Counted from the first letter of the stretch, positions 8,951 through 16,473 are shown. The stretch: DNA of 64,000 bases from JBGLNJ01 sp041300525 (GCA_041300525.1 JBGLNJ010000001.1:2108001-2172000), one strand, 5' to 3'. Notes: generated by a model not told the origin, from the sequence alone. Translations and numbers: made by a program.

Positions 8951-10441
8951 ATGAGGAATGTCTTTTCATTCGCTTCCAAATATCGGCCGACTGATTTCGT
9001 GTTTACTCTGGCCGCCGTGGTGGCCACCACAGTGGCGCTCATTCTGCTGCGGGCAAGGCTTTCGACGCAAGTGATCGCGCTGCTGTATCTTTTGCCGATG
9101 ATGCTTTCGGCCACGCGCTGGGGATTGTGGCCGGCTCTCATCGCTTCGTTGACCGCTTTTCTTGCGTTCAACTATTTCTTTCTCGCTCCCACGCACACCC
9201 TGACGGTGCGTGATCCTGAAGAGTTGCTGGTCCTGATGGTCTTTTTGATCGTGGCGATTCTGATCAGCCAGGCGGTCAGCGCGGCGAACCTGCACGCGGC
9301 CCAGGCGCGCGCCCGCGAGATGGAAGCTACCACGTTGTACAACCTGACCAGAGCTTTGGGCGCACAGGCCGGGCTGGACGAAATCTTGTCGTCCAGCGCG
9401 CGCCTCGTGACAAAAGCCTTTGACCTGGCCGGTTGCGAGATCCTGCTGGCTGCCGCAGACTGGAGCCTGTCCTGCATGGCGCGTTATGAGTCAACCGATG
9501 GCGATCAGGCGGAACGCGGCCAGCCGGTGGAGATTTCGCTCACCGCCCATCAGATGACGATGGGCACGTTGCGCTTGACGACGCGCCGGCCCGATGTGCA
9601 AGTGGGGCCGACGACCCTGCGGCTGCTGACCACGTTCGCCGCCCAGGTGGGGCTGTTCATCGAGCGGGCGCGACTGGCGCGGGAAGCCGACCGTGCCCGC
9701 CTGTTGGAAGAAAGCGACCAGTTGAAATCGGCGTTGTTGTCGTCGGTGTCGCACGACCTGCGCACGCCACTTTCAGCTATCAAGGCTTCGGCCACCGTGC
9801 TGTTGCAGGAAGATGTTGCGTTGGACGCAGCGACGCGTTACGATCTGCTCTCGGCCATCAACGAAGAAACCGACCGGCTCAACCGGCTGGTGGGCGATTT
9901 GCTCGACATGTCGCGCATTGAGGCGGGCGCGCTGCGCCTCAAGCGCGATTGGTGCGATCTGGACGAATTGATTCGCGCCGTGGCGCATCGCCTGTCTCCG
10001 CGCATGACGGCCTTTCAAGTTCAGTTCGACTGGCCGGCTGATCTGCCGCTGATTTACGCTGATTACGTGCAGATAGATCGCGTCATCACCAACCTGCTAG
10101 AGAACGCCAGCCGTTTTGCGCCGCCCGGCTCGGCCATAAAAGTGGAGGCCCAGGCTGAGGGCACGGCCATGACCGTCGCCGTGACTAACCAGGGGCCGGC
10201 GATTCCCGAACGCTTGCACCCGCACTTGTTCGACAAATTCTATCGCGTCTGGGAAGATCGAGCGCCGGGCATGGGCACCGGCCTGGGCCTTTCGATCTGC
10301 AAGGGCATCGTCGAGGCGCACGGCGGGCGCATCTGGGTGGAAAGCCCCGTGGCCGGCAATGCGGGGGTGCGCTTTGTTTTCACTTTGCCCACTCCGTCCG
10401 ACACGCCCCAGTTCAAGCTGCCCAGCGACGAAGGGCTGTAG
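8951..10441 (+). CDS. KdpD-like sensor histidine kinase lacking the KdpD N-terminal domain
   Basis: Four close membrane helices (DUF4118, about residues 15-105) are followed by a GAF-like domain (about 120-245). HisKA carries HDLRTPL (H268), and HATPase shows NLLENASRFAPP, NQGPAIPE and GTGLGLSICKGIVEAHGG. This is the C-terminal architecture of KdpD without its N-terminal KdpD/USP cytoplasmic domains. The frame is open from 8900, overlapping the MFS gene; ATG 8951 is preferred because the extra 17 residues look non-native. It is paired with the KdpE-like regulator downstream. No kdpFABC genes are nearby, so potassium control is not shown. Confidence 0.85.
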   Translation: MRNVFSFASKYRPTDFVFTLAAVVATTVALILLRARLSTQVIALLYLLPMMLSATRWGLWPALIASLTAFLAFNYFFLAPTHTLTVRDPEELLVLMVFLIVAILISQAVSAANLHAAQARAREMEATTLYNLTRALGAQAGLDEILSSSARLVTKAFDLAGCEILLAAADWSLSCMARYESTDGDQAERGQPVEISLTAHQMTMGTLRLTTRRPDVQVGPTTLRLLTTFAAQVGLFIERARLAREADRARLLEESDQLKSALLSSVSHDLRTPLSAIKASATVLLQEDVALDAATRYDLLSAINEETDRLNRLVGDLLDMSRIEAGALRLKRDWCDLDELIRAVAHRLSPRMTAFQVQFDWPADLPLIYADYVQIDRVITNLLENASRFAPPGSAIKVEAQAEGTAMTVAVTNQGPAIPERLHPHLFDKFYRVWEDRAPGMGTGLGLSICKGIVEAHGGRIWVESPVAGNAGVRFVFTLPTPSDTPQFKLPSDEGL

Positions 10442-10467
10442 GGCAAGATGCCATCTTGCCCTACGAT
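10440..10467. repeat. Palindrome in the kdpD-kdpE spacer
   Basis: TAGGGCAAGATG and its near-perfect inverse complement flank two bases, forming a hairpin. It resembles the TAGGACAA-type palindromes at 21521-21546, 46623-46650 and 50205-50232. Confidence 0.6.
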
Positions 10468-10478
10468 GGTGTTGAACG

Positions 10479-11174
10479 ATGAGGAAAACCAAAGTTCTGA
10501 TCGTTGACGACGAGCCTCAGATTTTGCGCGCGCTGCGGGCGGGCTTGGTCGCTCACGGCTATGACGTGGTGAGCGCCGCCGATGGCGAAGAGGCGTTGGA
10601 CAAAGCGGCCACGGAATTGCCGGATGCCGTGATCCTCGATCTGAACCTGCCCAAGTTGAGCGGCCTGGACGTGTGCCGTGGCTTGCGCGAATGGTCGTCC
10701 GTCCCCATCATTGTGCTTTCCGTGCGCGATGCCGAGCGCGACAAAGTGACCGCGCTCGACCTGGGCGCGGACGATTACCTCACCAAGCCCTTCGGCGCCG
10801 ACGAGTTGCTGGCTCGCCTGCGTGTGGCATTGCGTCACGCCGCGCACGAGGCCAACCCGCCCGAGCCGCTCGTGCGCGTGGGCGCAGTGATGATTGACCT
10901 CTCCCGGCACGTCGTCAAGCGCGGAGAGGAAGAAGTGCGGCTCACCGCCACCGAATACAAATTGTTGGCGTATCTCGCCACCAATGCCGGGCGCGTGCTC
11001 ACGCACACCCTAATCCTGGAGCACGTGTGGGGGCCTGGCTATGAGAGCGAAACACAAAACCTGCGCGTGTACGTGAGCCAGTTGCGCCGCAAGCTCGACC
11101 CCGATTCTGCACAGCCCCAGATGATTACGACCGAGCCGGGCGTGGGCTATCGCTTTATCGCGGATGAAGTGTAA
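10479..11174 (+). CDS. KdpE-like OmpR-family response regulator, 231 aa
   Basis: The receiver domain has the acidic pair (DDEP at 10-13), phosphoacceptor D54 (VILDLNLP) and K104 (LTKPFG). A winged-helix DNA-binding domain follows (about 130-228, with TATEYKLLAYLATNAGRVLTH split over its helices, and YVSQLRRKLDPD). It is the likely partner of the KdpD-like kinase 38 bp upstream; a short palindrome sits between the two. Its targets are unknown. Confidence 0.9.
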   Translation: MRKTKVLIVDDEPQILRALRAGLVAHGYDVVSAADGEEALDKAATELPDAVILDLNLPKLSGLDVCRGLREWSSVPIIVLSVRDAERDKVTALDLGADDYLTKPFGADELLARLRVALRHAAHEANPPEPLVRVGAVMIDLSRHVVKRGEEEVRLTATEYKLLAYLATNAGRVLTHTLILEHVWGPGYESETQNLRVYVSQLRRKLDPDSAQPQMITTEPGVGYRFIADEV

Positions 11175-11249
11175 GACCAGACTTGGCGGGTCTTTGACTT
11201 TTGCCTGCAAGTGGCCTACAATTAGGGACATGGAAAGAATAAATCATCC

Positions 11250-11375
11250 CATCGCTGGCGGTTGAAACCGCGCCTAATGAGCCTGCGGCTGGTCGTCCGC
11301 CTTCGCGGACGAGCTTGCGTCCATGCAGATGGACGCCCGGCTACAAGCCCACAAGGCGCGACCTCGGTCGCCAAC
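11250..11375. repeat. Interspersed repeat, copy 1 (inverted copy at 46735-46825)
   Basis: The stretch with GCCTGCGGCTGGTCGTCCGC, CTTGCGTCCATGCAGATGGA and CGACCTCGGTCGCCAAC recurs in inverse orientation at 46735-46825, with small differences. It fills most of the gene-free stretch 11175-11464 and has no coding signal. The remainder holds a possible -10 (TATAAT about 11452) before the regulator fragment. Confidence 0.65.
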
Positions 11376-11464
11376 TTGGAACAATTATTTCTTTCCGACT
11401 CCCTTACGAGTTGGGTTTTGCCGCGTCGTTTTGAATTTTGGGGGGTGTGCTTTATAATTGATCT

Positions 11465-11575
11465 ATGCCTACGCCAATTCTAGCCACGAAACTTTATATC
11501 CCCCCACCTCGGCCTAAAATTGTCCTCCGCCCCCGCCTGATCGAGCGGCTGAACGAGGGTCTCTCTTCGGGCCGC
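11465..11575 (+). pseudogene. MalT/LuxR-type regulator, first 37 residues only
   Basis: MPTPILATKLYIPPPRPK...RPRLIERLNEGLSSGR is the conserved start of the large ATP-dependent MalT-like LuxR regulators; the intact gene at 28025-30841 begins the same way. After residue 37, where the Walker A motif should follow, the sequence turns into unrelated accessory DNA. The break at about 11575 is one of the ~7-kb junctions. Confidence 0.85.
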
Positions 11576-11598
11576 ACGCGTCGGCGTGGAGGCGTGAT

Positions 11599-11697
11599 AT
11601 GGCGTTCTTTATCGGATTGGCGTGTGGTGCGATACTTGGATTCATGGTCTGTGTGATCATAGCTGCCGGAAGGATAGCGGACTTGGAGCGTGCCTAG
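11599..11697 (+). CDS. Single-helix membrane protein, 32 aa
   Basis: A tiny gene reading MAFFIGLACGAILGFMVC and on to GRIADLERA. One hydrophobic helix with small-residue spacing is followed by a short charged tail. GGAGG sits 6 bases before the ATG, an excellent ribosome-binding site that argues for a real gene. Function unknown; short one-helix proteins like this are common in phage and plasmid accessory operons. Confidence 0.55.
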   Translation: MAFFIGLACGAILGFMVCVIIAAGRIADLERA

Positions 11698-11743
11698 TCG
11701 TTGAATAGACGGCGCGAGGAAATGCGCCAAAGCGGGGTGAGGT

Positions 11744-11950
11744 ATGATCGTCTTTGAGGTCAAGATTCATTATGTGGGCGAGCCAATTGGGTGGCCTGAC
11801 AGGCTCTACACCATCACGGCCACCGATGACGTGAAGGCGCGCGGGCGGGCGTTGTATCTGGACAGCAAACTACTCAAGGGCGAGTCGGAAAAAACGCGGC
11901 CCGTGATTCGCTTTTGCGAAATCAAGGCGTTAGTGGAGTTGAGCGAATGA
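11744..11950 (+). CDS. Hypothetical protein, 68 aa
   Basis: MIVFEVKIHYVGEP is followed by an alternating beta pattern and a charged helix, suggesting a small cytoplasmic alpha/beta protein. No family is recognised. GGGGTGAGGT precedes the ATG. The stop codon overlaps the next start (ATGA at 11947-11950), so it is translationally coupled to the membrane-HTH protein. Confidence 0.6.
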   Translation: MIVFEVKIHYVGEPIGWPDRLYTITATDDVKARGRALYLDSKLLKGESEKTRPVIRFCEIKALVELSE

Positions 11951-12675
11951 TTGAACGCACTGTGATTCGATTCGTGGCCGGGCTGGCTCCCTGGCTGGCG
12001 CCAGTGCCCAGCGCGTACTTTGTGGCGCGGTCGGCGATCCTGCACCTGCATCTGCCGATCTGGGTCGCGCTGGTAGTCGCCGCTATCGTAGAGACTTTGG
12101 GACTGGCGACGGTGAACACGTCACTGCGGATGTGGGAATGGAATCAGACGCGGCGCAAGACTGACCCGGCGGCGCCGACGTGGATCGGGGTGCTTTTGGG
12201 TGCGGTCTATGTCATCACGACGCTGATGTTGATCGTGGCGTTGGAGGTGTGGCCGGTCGTGTCCACGGTTGCGCCGGCGATCTTTCCATTCATGGCTGTT
12301 GTGGGAACCGTCAACCTGGCGCTGATTGCAGCTCAGGACAGACGTGAGGCAACCGTCAAGGAAGAGCGTCAAGAGCGTAAAGCGGAACGTCAAGCGAACC
12401 GTCAAGCGAAACCTGCACAAGTGTCAGATGAAACCGTAAAAAGTGAGATATTTGACGGTTCGCTTGACAGATTGCAGGCCGGGCGCAAGGCTAAACACGA
12501 CACGCGGCTTGACGCTCTGGAAGCGTTTTATTTGACACAGCCGGAGGCGGGCCCGAGCGACGCGGCCAGGGCGATTGGAGTGACGCGCCAGACGGTGTAC
12601 ACGTACATCGAGGAGTTGCAGCAGGCCGGTCGCATCCGCAAGAACGGGCACGTGGAAGTGGTCGCGGGCCAGTAG
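11947..12675 (+). CDS. Membrane-anchored protein with C-terminal HTH-like domain, 242 aa
   Basis: Residues 1-130 contain about four hydrophobic helices (LAPWLAPVPSAYFVARS; WVALVVAAIVETLGLATV; IGVLLGAVYVITTLMLIVAL; IFPFMAVVGTVNLALIA). A highly charged linker follows (KEERQERKAERQANRQAK). The last 60 residues look like a helix-turn-helix or winged helix (PSDAARAIGVTRQTVYTYIE, then LQQAGRIRKNG). The start is chosen for the 4-base overlap with the upstream gene. It could tether DNA to the membrane or act as a one-component membrane regulator; both are inferred. Confidence 0.65.
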   Translation: MIERTVIRFVAGLAPWLAPVPSAYFVARSAILHLHLPIWVALVVAAIVETLGLATVNTSLRMWEWNQTRRKTDPAAPTWIGVLLGAVYVITTLMLIVALEVWPVVSTVAPAIFPFMAVVGTVNLALIAAQDRREATVKEERQERKAERQANRQAKPAQVSDETVKSEIFDGSLDRLQAGRKAKHDTRLDALEAFYLTQPEAGPSDAARAIGVTRQTVYTYIEELQQAGRIRKNGHVEVVAGQ

Positions 12676-12794
12676 CAGTAATGACAATTATCTAACACGC
12701 GGCCCGCCTGCGTTACGGGCGCAGGCGGGCCAAGACACGGGGGTATATCCCATGTCCAACGGAAATTCTACACCTGATTTGACGGGAGGCAATC

Positions 12795-12980
12795 ATGGGC
12801 GGCGAGCGAAACGTGATCGTCAACAGCGAGCCGGAGAACACTGGCGGCACTCCGCTATGGCCTCCGTATCTGACGTTGTTGGACTTGGTTGTGATCGTCG
12901 TCGTGATCGTGACGCTGTGGCAGGCCGGCGCACTCACCCCTATTTTCTATGCGTTCTCATCGTGGTTGCCGCGCTATTGA
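12795..12980 (+). CDS. Single-helix membrane protein, 61 aa
   Basis: MGGERNVIVNSEPENTGG precedes one hydrophobic segment (LTLLDLVVIVVVIVTLW). GGGAGG about 6 bases before the ATG supports translation. Its 3' end overlaps the start of the lipoprotein gene below in another frame. Function unknown. Confidence 0.55.
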   Translation: MGGERNVIVNSEPENTGGTPLWPPYLTLLDLVVIVVVIVTLWQAGALTPIFYAFSSWLPRY

Positions 12981-13750
12981 CCGGCTGCAAGCCAGGCGAC
13001 TATAACATGGGGATTGACCTCAAAGCGCGCAGCGCCTCGCCAGAGGAACAGGCAAGCGCCGCGCTGATCGAGGCCGACGTGGACCGCAAGTTCAAAGAGA
13101 ATCAGGTCGCCTTTGACAAGGCGATGGCGACGCTCGAGCTTGAAAAGCAAACACTTCCAAAGATCGTGGAAGCGAACAACACTGCGCTGATCATGGCAAC
13201 GGAGGCCGACTCACGCGCCAGGGTTTCAATGGCAGACGCCGACGCGCGCGCAAAAGTTGCCCAGGCAGACGCGGCCGCGCGGTCGGCGATGGCGACCGGT
13301 CTCAGCGCATCTGTGGCTGTGGCCACGGTGGGAATAGGCTTTGCTATCAGCGTACCTATGCTGGTGCTGGCAGGCACGATCTATATGGGTATTCTGCTTG
13401 TCACAGCTACACGGCAAATCAGCGCCAGGTCGCGCGTCGTTATCGTCACCGGCTATTTCAACAAGACGCGCGTGGACTATCTCGTGATGCAAGACGAGGA
13501 TGGGCATTGGCATGTCCAAAACACGATGGACGACGAACGCAGCCCAATGCGCCAGAGCAAGGCCATCTCCCACCTGCGCCCGCACTTGTTACAAGCCGCT
13601 CAGATTCAATTTCAACACGAGCAGGCCGAGAGCGAGTGCGAGGGGTTGGTGACGCGCATCTGGAGCGCCCTGTTTGGGAATAAGCGAAAAGTCGCTCAGG
13701 TAGCCGCAACGCCGATACCAGCCCGGCGCACCATCGAGGTGGACGGATGA
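12917..13750 (+). CDS. Lipoprotein with coiled coil and membrane segment, 277 aa
   Basis: The frame is open from further upstream, but GTG 12917 gives a textbook lipoprotein signal: VAGRR, hydrophobic core FLCVLIVVAA, lipobox LLTGC. Next comes an alanine-rich coiled coil (about 45-125, repeating ADADARAKVAQADAAARS), then a hydrophobic segment (about 130-165) and a soluble tail with RVVIVTGYFNKTRVDYLV. No family is recognised. It ends in an ATGA overlap with the next gene. The N-terminus is uncertain because the 61-aa gene overlaps it. Confidence 0.5.
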   Translation: MAGRRTHPYFLCVLIVVAALLTGCKPGDYNMGIDLKARSASPEEQASAALIEADVDRKFKENQVAFDKAMATLELEKQTLPKIVEANNTALIMATEADSRARVSMADADARAKVAQADAAARSAMATGLSASVAVATVGIGFAISVPMLVLAGTIYMGILLVTATRQISARSRVVIVTGYFNKTRVDYLVMQDEDGHWHVQNTMDDERSPMRQSKAISHLRPHLLQAAQIQFQHEQAESECEGLVTRIWSALFGNKRKVAQVAATPIPARRTIEVDG

Positions 13751-14418
13751 AACAAGAATACTCTGACCCGATTCGTAACATGATCGGCTGGGCTAACATG
13801 CCTATGCCGCCAACCAACCGTGATGCGCGACAATACCGCGCCGCGCATCCGCTGAGTGAAGTGATCGTGCCTCTGGCGCTGGCCGGTGTTTCAGCCGTGG
13901 CGACGTTGACGATCACGGCCTGGCTGTACATGGAAATTTCGTGGATGCCGCAATGGATTGTCCTGCTGTCCACATTCGTGACATTCGTCGGCGTGTGGGT
14001 GTGGCGGTTGTGTCACCACGACGACAACCTGCTGGCGCTCGACGAGCAAACGAGAATGGAGCCGGCCGTGAGCATGCCACAGCCAGTCGAAGCAAATTAT
14101 ATCCACATTGACATGTCGGTGAAAAGGGCCGATGGAAAACGACTACAGCGTTTTGATTTGCCCTGCTCGGAAGATGTTCTGGTTACAGTGGCAGAGGCGA
14201 TGCTGGGCGGTTCTCCGTTGCAAGAGTCTGAGTGGGCAGACAAGTCTCGTGGACGGCCATTCAGCCAGGGCAACCTGAGAAGATTCAAGACAACGCTGAT
14301 CAGCCAGGGAATTGCCAGGTGGCTAGATGCAAACAACGCGAGGCTTGGTGTTGTTCTCACGGATACGGGGCGGGAGTTTATGCAACGGGTTTTAGATCAA
14401 GACACTGAGGATGACTAG
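13747..14418 (+). CDS. Membrane protein with possible DNA-binding C-terminus, 223 aa
   Basis: Two hydrophobic helices (about 38-60, IVPLALAGVSAVATLTITAWL; and 68-88, WIVLLSTFVTFVGVWVW) are followed by a soluble domain. Its last 70 residues (RPFSQGNLRRFKTTLISQGI, then ARLGVVLTDTGREFMQRVL) resemble a winged helix. The start is coupled by ATGA to the lipoprotein gene. It is the second protein in this block that appears to join membrane helices to an HTH-like domain. Function unknown. Confidence 0.6.
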   Translation: MKQEYSDPIRNMIGWANMPMPPTNRDARQYRAAHPLSEVIVPLALAGVSAVATLTITAWLYMEISWMPQWIVLLSTFVTFVGVWVWRLCHHDDNLLALDEQTRMEPAVSMPQPVEANYIHIDMSVKRADGKRLQRFDLPCSEDVLVTVAEAMLGGSPLQESEWADKSRGRPFSQGNLRRFKTTLISQGIARWLDANNARLGVVLTDTGREFMQRVLDQDTEDD

Positions 14419-14490
14419 CCCACTCCCCCACTATGCCCACATGTCCTGCCTGTGCCACCCGTCAGGTAGGCAAGGCAAGGCAAGGCAGCG

Positions 14491-14706
14491 ATTTATGTCG
14501 AACGCGCCGGGGCGAGTCGCCCAACGGAGCAGCACAGGATTGACGGACGCGAGGGATGGGCAGGCGAACCACTGAAGATTGACGGCGCGGAGGCGAGGCG
14601 CATCGGGCAGCCGGTGCGCCTCAAGGCAAGGTTGATTATTTCGTTTCGCGTAACCAATACAGTGAGTCTACAACGGGATCGGAACCGCTTCAGGTTTGGT
14701 GATTGA
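14491..14706 (+). CDS. Possible small protein with a non-standard (ATT) start, 71 aa
   Basis: A frame runs from a TAG at 14467 to the TGA at 14704-14706 with balanced composition (IYVERAGASRPTEQ, then DGREGWAGEPLKIDGAEARR and VRLKARLIISFRVTNTVSLQ). It has no ATG, GTG or TTG start. ATT at 14491 follows three AAGGC repeats that could act as a ribosome-binding site. It fills most of the otherwise gene-free stretch 14419-14719. It may be real, or a fragment. Confidence 0.3.
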   Translation: MYVERAGASRPTEQHRIDGREGWAGEPLKIDGAEARRIGQPVRLKARLIISFRVTNTVSLQRDRNRFRFGD

Positions 14707-14719
14707 CAAAGTAGACAAA

Positions 14720-15526
14720 TCCATGCCTATTTCACAACTGGATCAGACGTGGCAGCAGGCGCTCGGCGAGCTACAGTTGCAGCTCACCGGGGCGACGTTT
14801 GACACCTGGCTGGGGCGCACCAAGCTGATTTCGTTTGACAGTGACGAGTTCACCATCGGCGTGCATAACCAGGCAGCCCAAGACTGGATGACGGATGGGC
14901 AGCTCGAGGGACTGATCTGCCGGACGTTGAGCGGCATCGAGGGCAGGCCGGTCTCGGTCAAGTTCGTGGTGAATGGGAACGGCCACACTCCTGCCGCGGA
15001 GAGTGCAGTGGCCGTGCCAGGAGTGGCTATGCCGGCGCAGCGGCCAGTGCCGGCTTTGCCAGAGATGCCCGACTTGAAGGAAGTGGGATATTTCCCACTT
15101 AGCCGATATGAGTGCACATTCTGGGCGCCGCTGTTGGGCCGCGTGGCCTGGCGCGTGTGGGAGATCGTCCGAGGATCGGACACTCGGAAGGACAAGTCAG
15201 ACTGGACGCCGGAGCGGCGCTGGAGCGCGCCCGAGATGGCGCGGATGGTGCCGTGCGGGCCGCAGGCGATTGTGGGTGTGAGCCGGGGAGATGGCCGCCA
15301 GGCCGGGTCGCTCGATCGCATGGCGGAAGTGGGGATCGGGCAGTATCGCCGGCAGGGGGAGGCGCGCGATCCGCACACGATGTACGTGATCAGTGTCCGG
15401 GTGCGTCTTCCGCTTCTGACGCCAGTATCGGTAATGCAGCTTACCGACACACTCCGCCACCGGCACGACCGATGGCTGGAGGAACATGGGTTCAATCCAC
15501 GGGATTGGTTTGTGGATTCAGCCTAA
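14720..15526 (+). CDS. DnaA domain-I-like protein without AAA+ domain, 268 aa
   Basis: Residues 1-85 match the DnaA N-terminal domain (domain I): TWQQALGELQLQLTGATFDTWL, FTIGVHNQAAQDWMTDGQL, then ISRTL-like and VSVKFVV strands. In bacteria this domain binds helicase and DnaA regulators. A proline-rich linker follows. The rest (about 120-268: LSRYECTFWAPLLGRVAWRVWE, then ERRWSAPEMARMVPCG) is not recognised and may be a winged helix. The AAA+ and origin-binding domains of DnaA are absent. Upstream GTG 14699 and TTG 14696 are alternative starts. The stop TAA lies inside the attC core site, as in integron cassettes. Confidence 0.75.
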   Translation, partial: SMPISQLDQTWQQALGELQLQLTGATFDTWLGRTKLISFDSDEFTIGVHNQAAQDWMTDGQLEGLICRTLSGIEGRPVSVKFVVNGNGHTPAAESAVAVPGVAMPAQRPVPALPEMPDLKEVGYFPLSRYECTFWAPLLGRVAWRVWEIVRGSDTRKDKSDWTPERRWSAPEMARMVPCGPQAIVGVSRGDGRQAGSLDRMAEVGIGQYRRQGEARDPHTMYVISVRVRLPLLTPVSVMQLTDTLRHRHDRWLEEHGFNPRDWFVDSA

Positions 15527-15646
15527 CAAGCGGTTCCAGCCGACGCGCTTTGCTGGCCGATGTGCAAGATGAATTGCTATAGATTCGTGTCTCGCGGTTT
15601 GTCGCGCCTGGCCTGTGACCGCGCGGCTGAACCGCAGACGTTAGGC
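15521..15646 (+). mobile_element. Integron attC recombination site, 126 bp
   Basis: It begins with GCCTAAC (RYYYAAC) at 15521-15527 and ends with GTTAGGC (GTTRRRY) at 15640-15646. Inside, CGGTTCCAGCC (15531-15541) pairs with GGCTGAACCG (15625-15634) with one unpaired extra base, the extrahelical base typical of attC. Orientation fits a cassette: the upstream gene ends in the first core. Length is within the known 60-140 bp range. No integron integrase is visible, so this is an attC lacking an integrase. Confidence 0.85.
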
Positions 15647-15750
15647 GGCGTTGTGGCGGCGTACACAACAGAAACAATTCCGGGGTGGAAACAGGGAAAC
15701 AAATTCCTCGTGGAAACAGAAATCCGGGGTTCGACTCCCCGCCGCCTAAC
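15640..15750. repeat. ORF-less mini-unit with perfect 10-bp inverted ends and a tRNA T-arm-like hairpin
   Basis: GTTAGGCGGC at 15640-15649 and GCCGCCTAAC at 15741-15750 are perfect inverse complements. Inside are a hairpin TTGTG/CACAA (15651-15668) and a T-arm-like CGGGG-TTCGACT-CCCCG (about 15724-15740). TGGAAACAG occurs twice between them. The layout mimics a degenerate tRNA, but no anticodon arm can be folded convincingly. It could be a tiny non-coding cassette between two attC sites. Confidence 0.55.
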
Positions 15751-15833
15751 AAGGGCTTGGAGCCGACCGCGCCAGCTGGACTGAAATCGAAGCGTACCAG
15801 CAAGAAGCGCTGCGCTGATGCGCGACGTTAGTG
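15744..15833 (+). mobile_element. Second attC-like site, imperfect
   Basis: It starts with a perfect GCCTAAC core and ends in GTTAGTG, which breaks the GTTRRRY consensus. Internal pairing (GCGCCAGCTGG with CCAGC and GCGC) is weaker than in the first attC. The next gene starts 15 bp later, which fits a cassette boundary. Confidence 0.4.
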
Positions 15834-15847
15834 CGGCAGGGTGAAGC

Positions 15848-16066
15848 ATGGAAAGTGAAACTCTAACCACAGAGGCCGTGATGGACGCCTATCAGAACTT
15901 GCCGGCGGATGAACGCCGCAGAATTGACGAGGAGGCCGAGGCGGCGATGATTGGCTACCATATCCGGACCGGTTCTGATCATGGACTTGGATTCGGATCT
16001 GCAATCAGGTTGCTGGGTTGCGTGGGGGTGCTTATGGCAAAGAAAGGTTATGTCACTAGTACCTAG
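15848..16066 (+). CDS. Hypothetical protein, 72 aa
   Basis: MESETLTTEAVMDAYQNL is followed by the acidic helix PADERRRIDEEAEAAMIG and a glycine/leucine-rich C-terminal segment (GLGFGSAIRLLGCVGVLMAK) that may touch the membrane. It starts right after the second attC-like site, so it could be the coding part of another cassette. The stop codon overlaps the first iteron-like repeat. Not recognised. Confidence 0.5.
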   Translation: MESETLTTEAVMDAYQNLPADERRRIDEEAEAAMIGYHIRTGSDHGLGFGSAIRLLGCVGVLMAKKGYVTST

Positions 16067-16102
16067 TGGTGCATTTGCATCGGTACAGTGGTGCATTTGC
16101 AT
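16065..16102 (+). repeat. Iteron-like direct repeats, pair 1
   Basis: AGTGGTGCATTTGCAT occurs at 16065-16080 and 16087-16102, with starts exactly 22 bp apart (two helical turns). Pair 2 lies at 16271-16308. The stretch 16067-16525 between genes is mostly regulatory: repeats, two terminators and a lysine-codon-rich segment (16320-16430) with no convincing start. Confidence 0.8.
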
Positions 16103-16165
16103 CACTAGATCACCGGCATAGAGGTATCTCGGCTGGGGGGCAGAGATGCCAGATGCTGATGGAGG

Positions 16166-16196
16166 GGGGCGGACACAATGTGTCCGCCCCTTTTTG
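16166..16196 (+). terminator. Rho-independent terminator
   Basis: GGGGCGGACACA pairs with TGTGTCCGCCCC, followed by TTTTT. It lies between the two iteron pairs and would end transcripts of the upstream cluster. Confidence 0.8.
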
Positions 16197-16270
16197 TTCG
16201 CCCGCCACCGGTGAAATTTTGCGCGGTTGCACCGGTATGTCCGTGGACATGCGCGGCGGATCACCGATCT

Positions 16271-16308
16271 AGTGGTGCATTTGCATCGGTATAGTGGTGC
16301 ATTTGCAT
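16271..16308 (+). repeat. Iteron-like direct repeats, pair 2
   Basis: AGTGGTGCATTTGCAT at 16271-16286 and 16293-16308, again 22 bp apart, joined by CGGTAT instead of CGGTAC. Four near-identical copies fit plasmid iterons (replication initiator sites) or a doubled operator. Confidence 0.8.
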
Positions 16309-16473
16309 GGGCCCAGGATGTTAAGAAAAGAAAAGAGAAACCCTTTAAGAAGAAGAAGGTATATCCCCTCAAAAAGAAGTCGGACAATGCCCAGCGCACA
16401 GGACGCCGGAAAGAGAAAGCGCAACCTTAAAACTCCGTGACTTTACAGAAATGCGGGTGTATTATGTGTGCAG

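Noticed and set aside
8900..10441. KdpD-like start at 8900 inside the MFS gene
   Set aside because: The added 17 residues do not look like part of the family and overlap the transporter end; ATG 8951 fits better.
15640..15750. True tRNA gene
   Set aside because: The T-arm is convincing but no anticodon arm folds, and the middle is too long and A-rich.
16081..16308. CRISPR-like repeat set
   Set aside because: Only four short repeats in two pairs, with 6-bp joints and a terminator in between; no spacers of regular length and no cas genes.
16227..16430. Lysine-rich small protein between the iterons and the coiled-coil gene
   Set aside because: The frame crosses the iteron pair and has no start signal; only the composition is odd.
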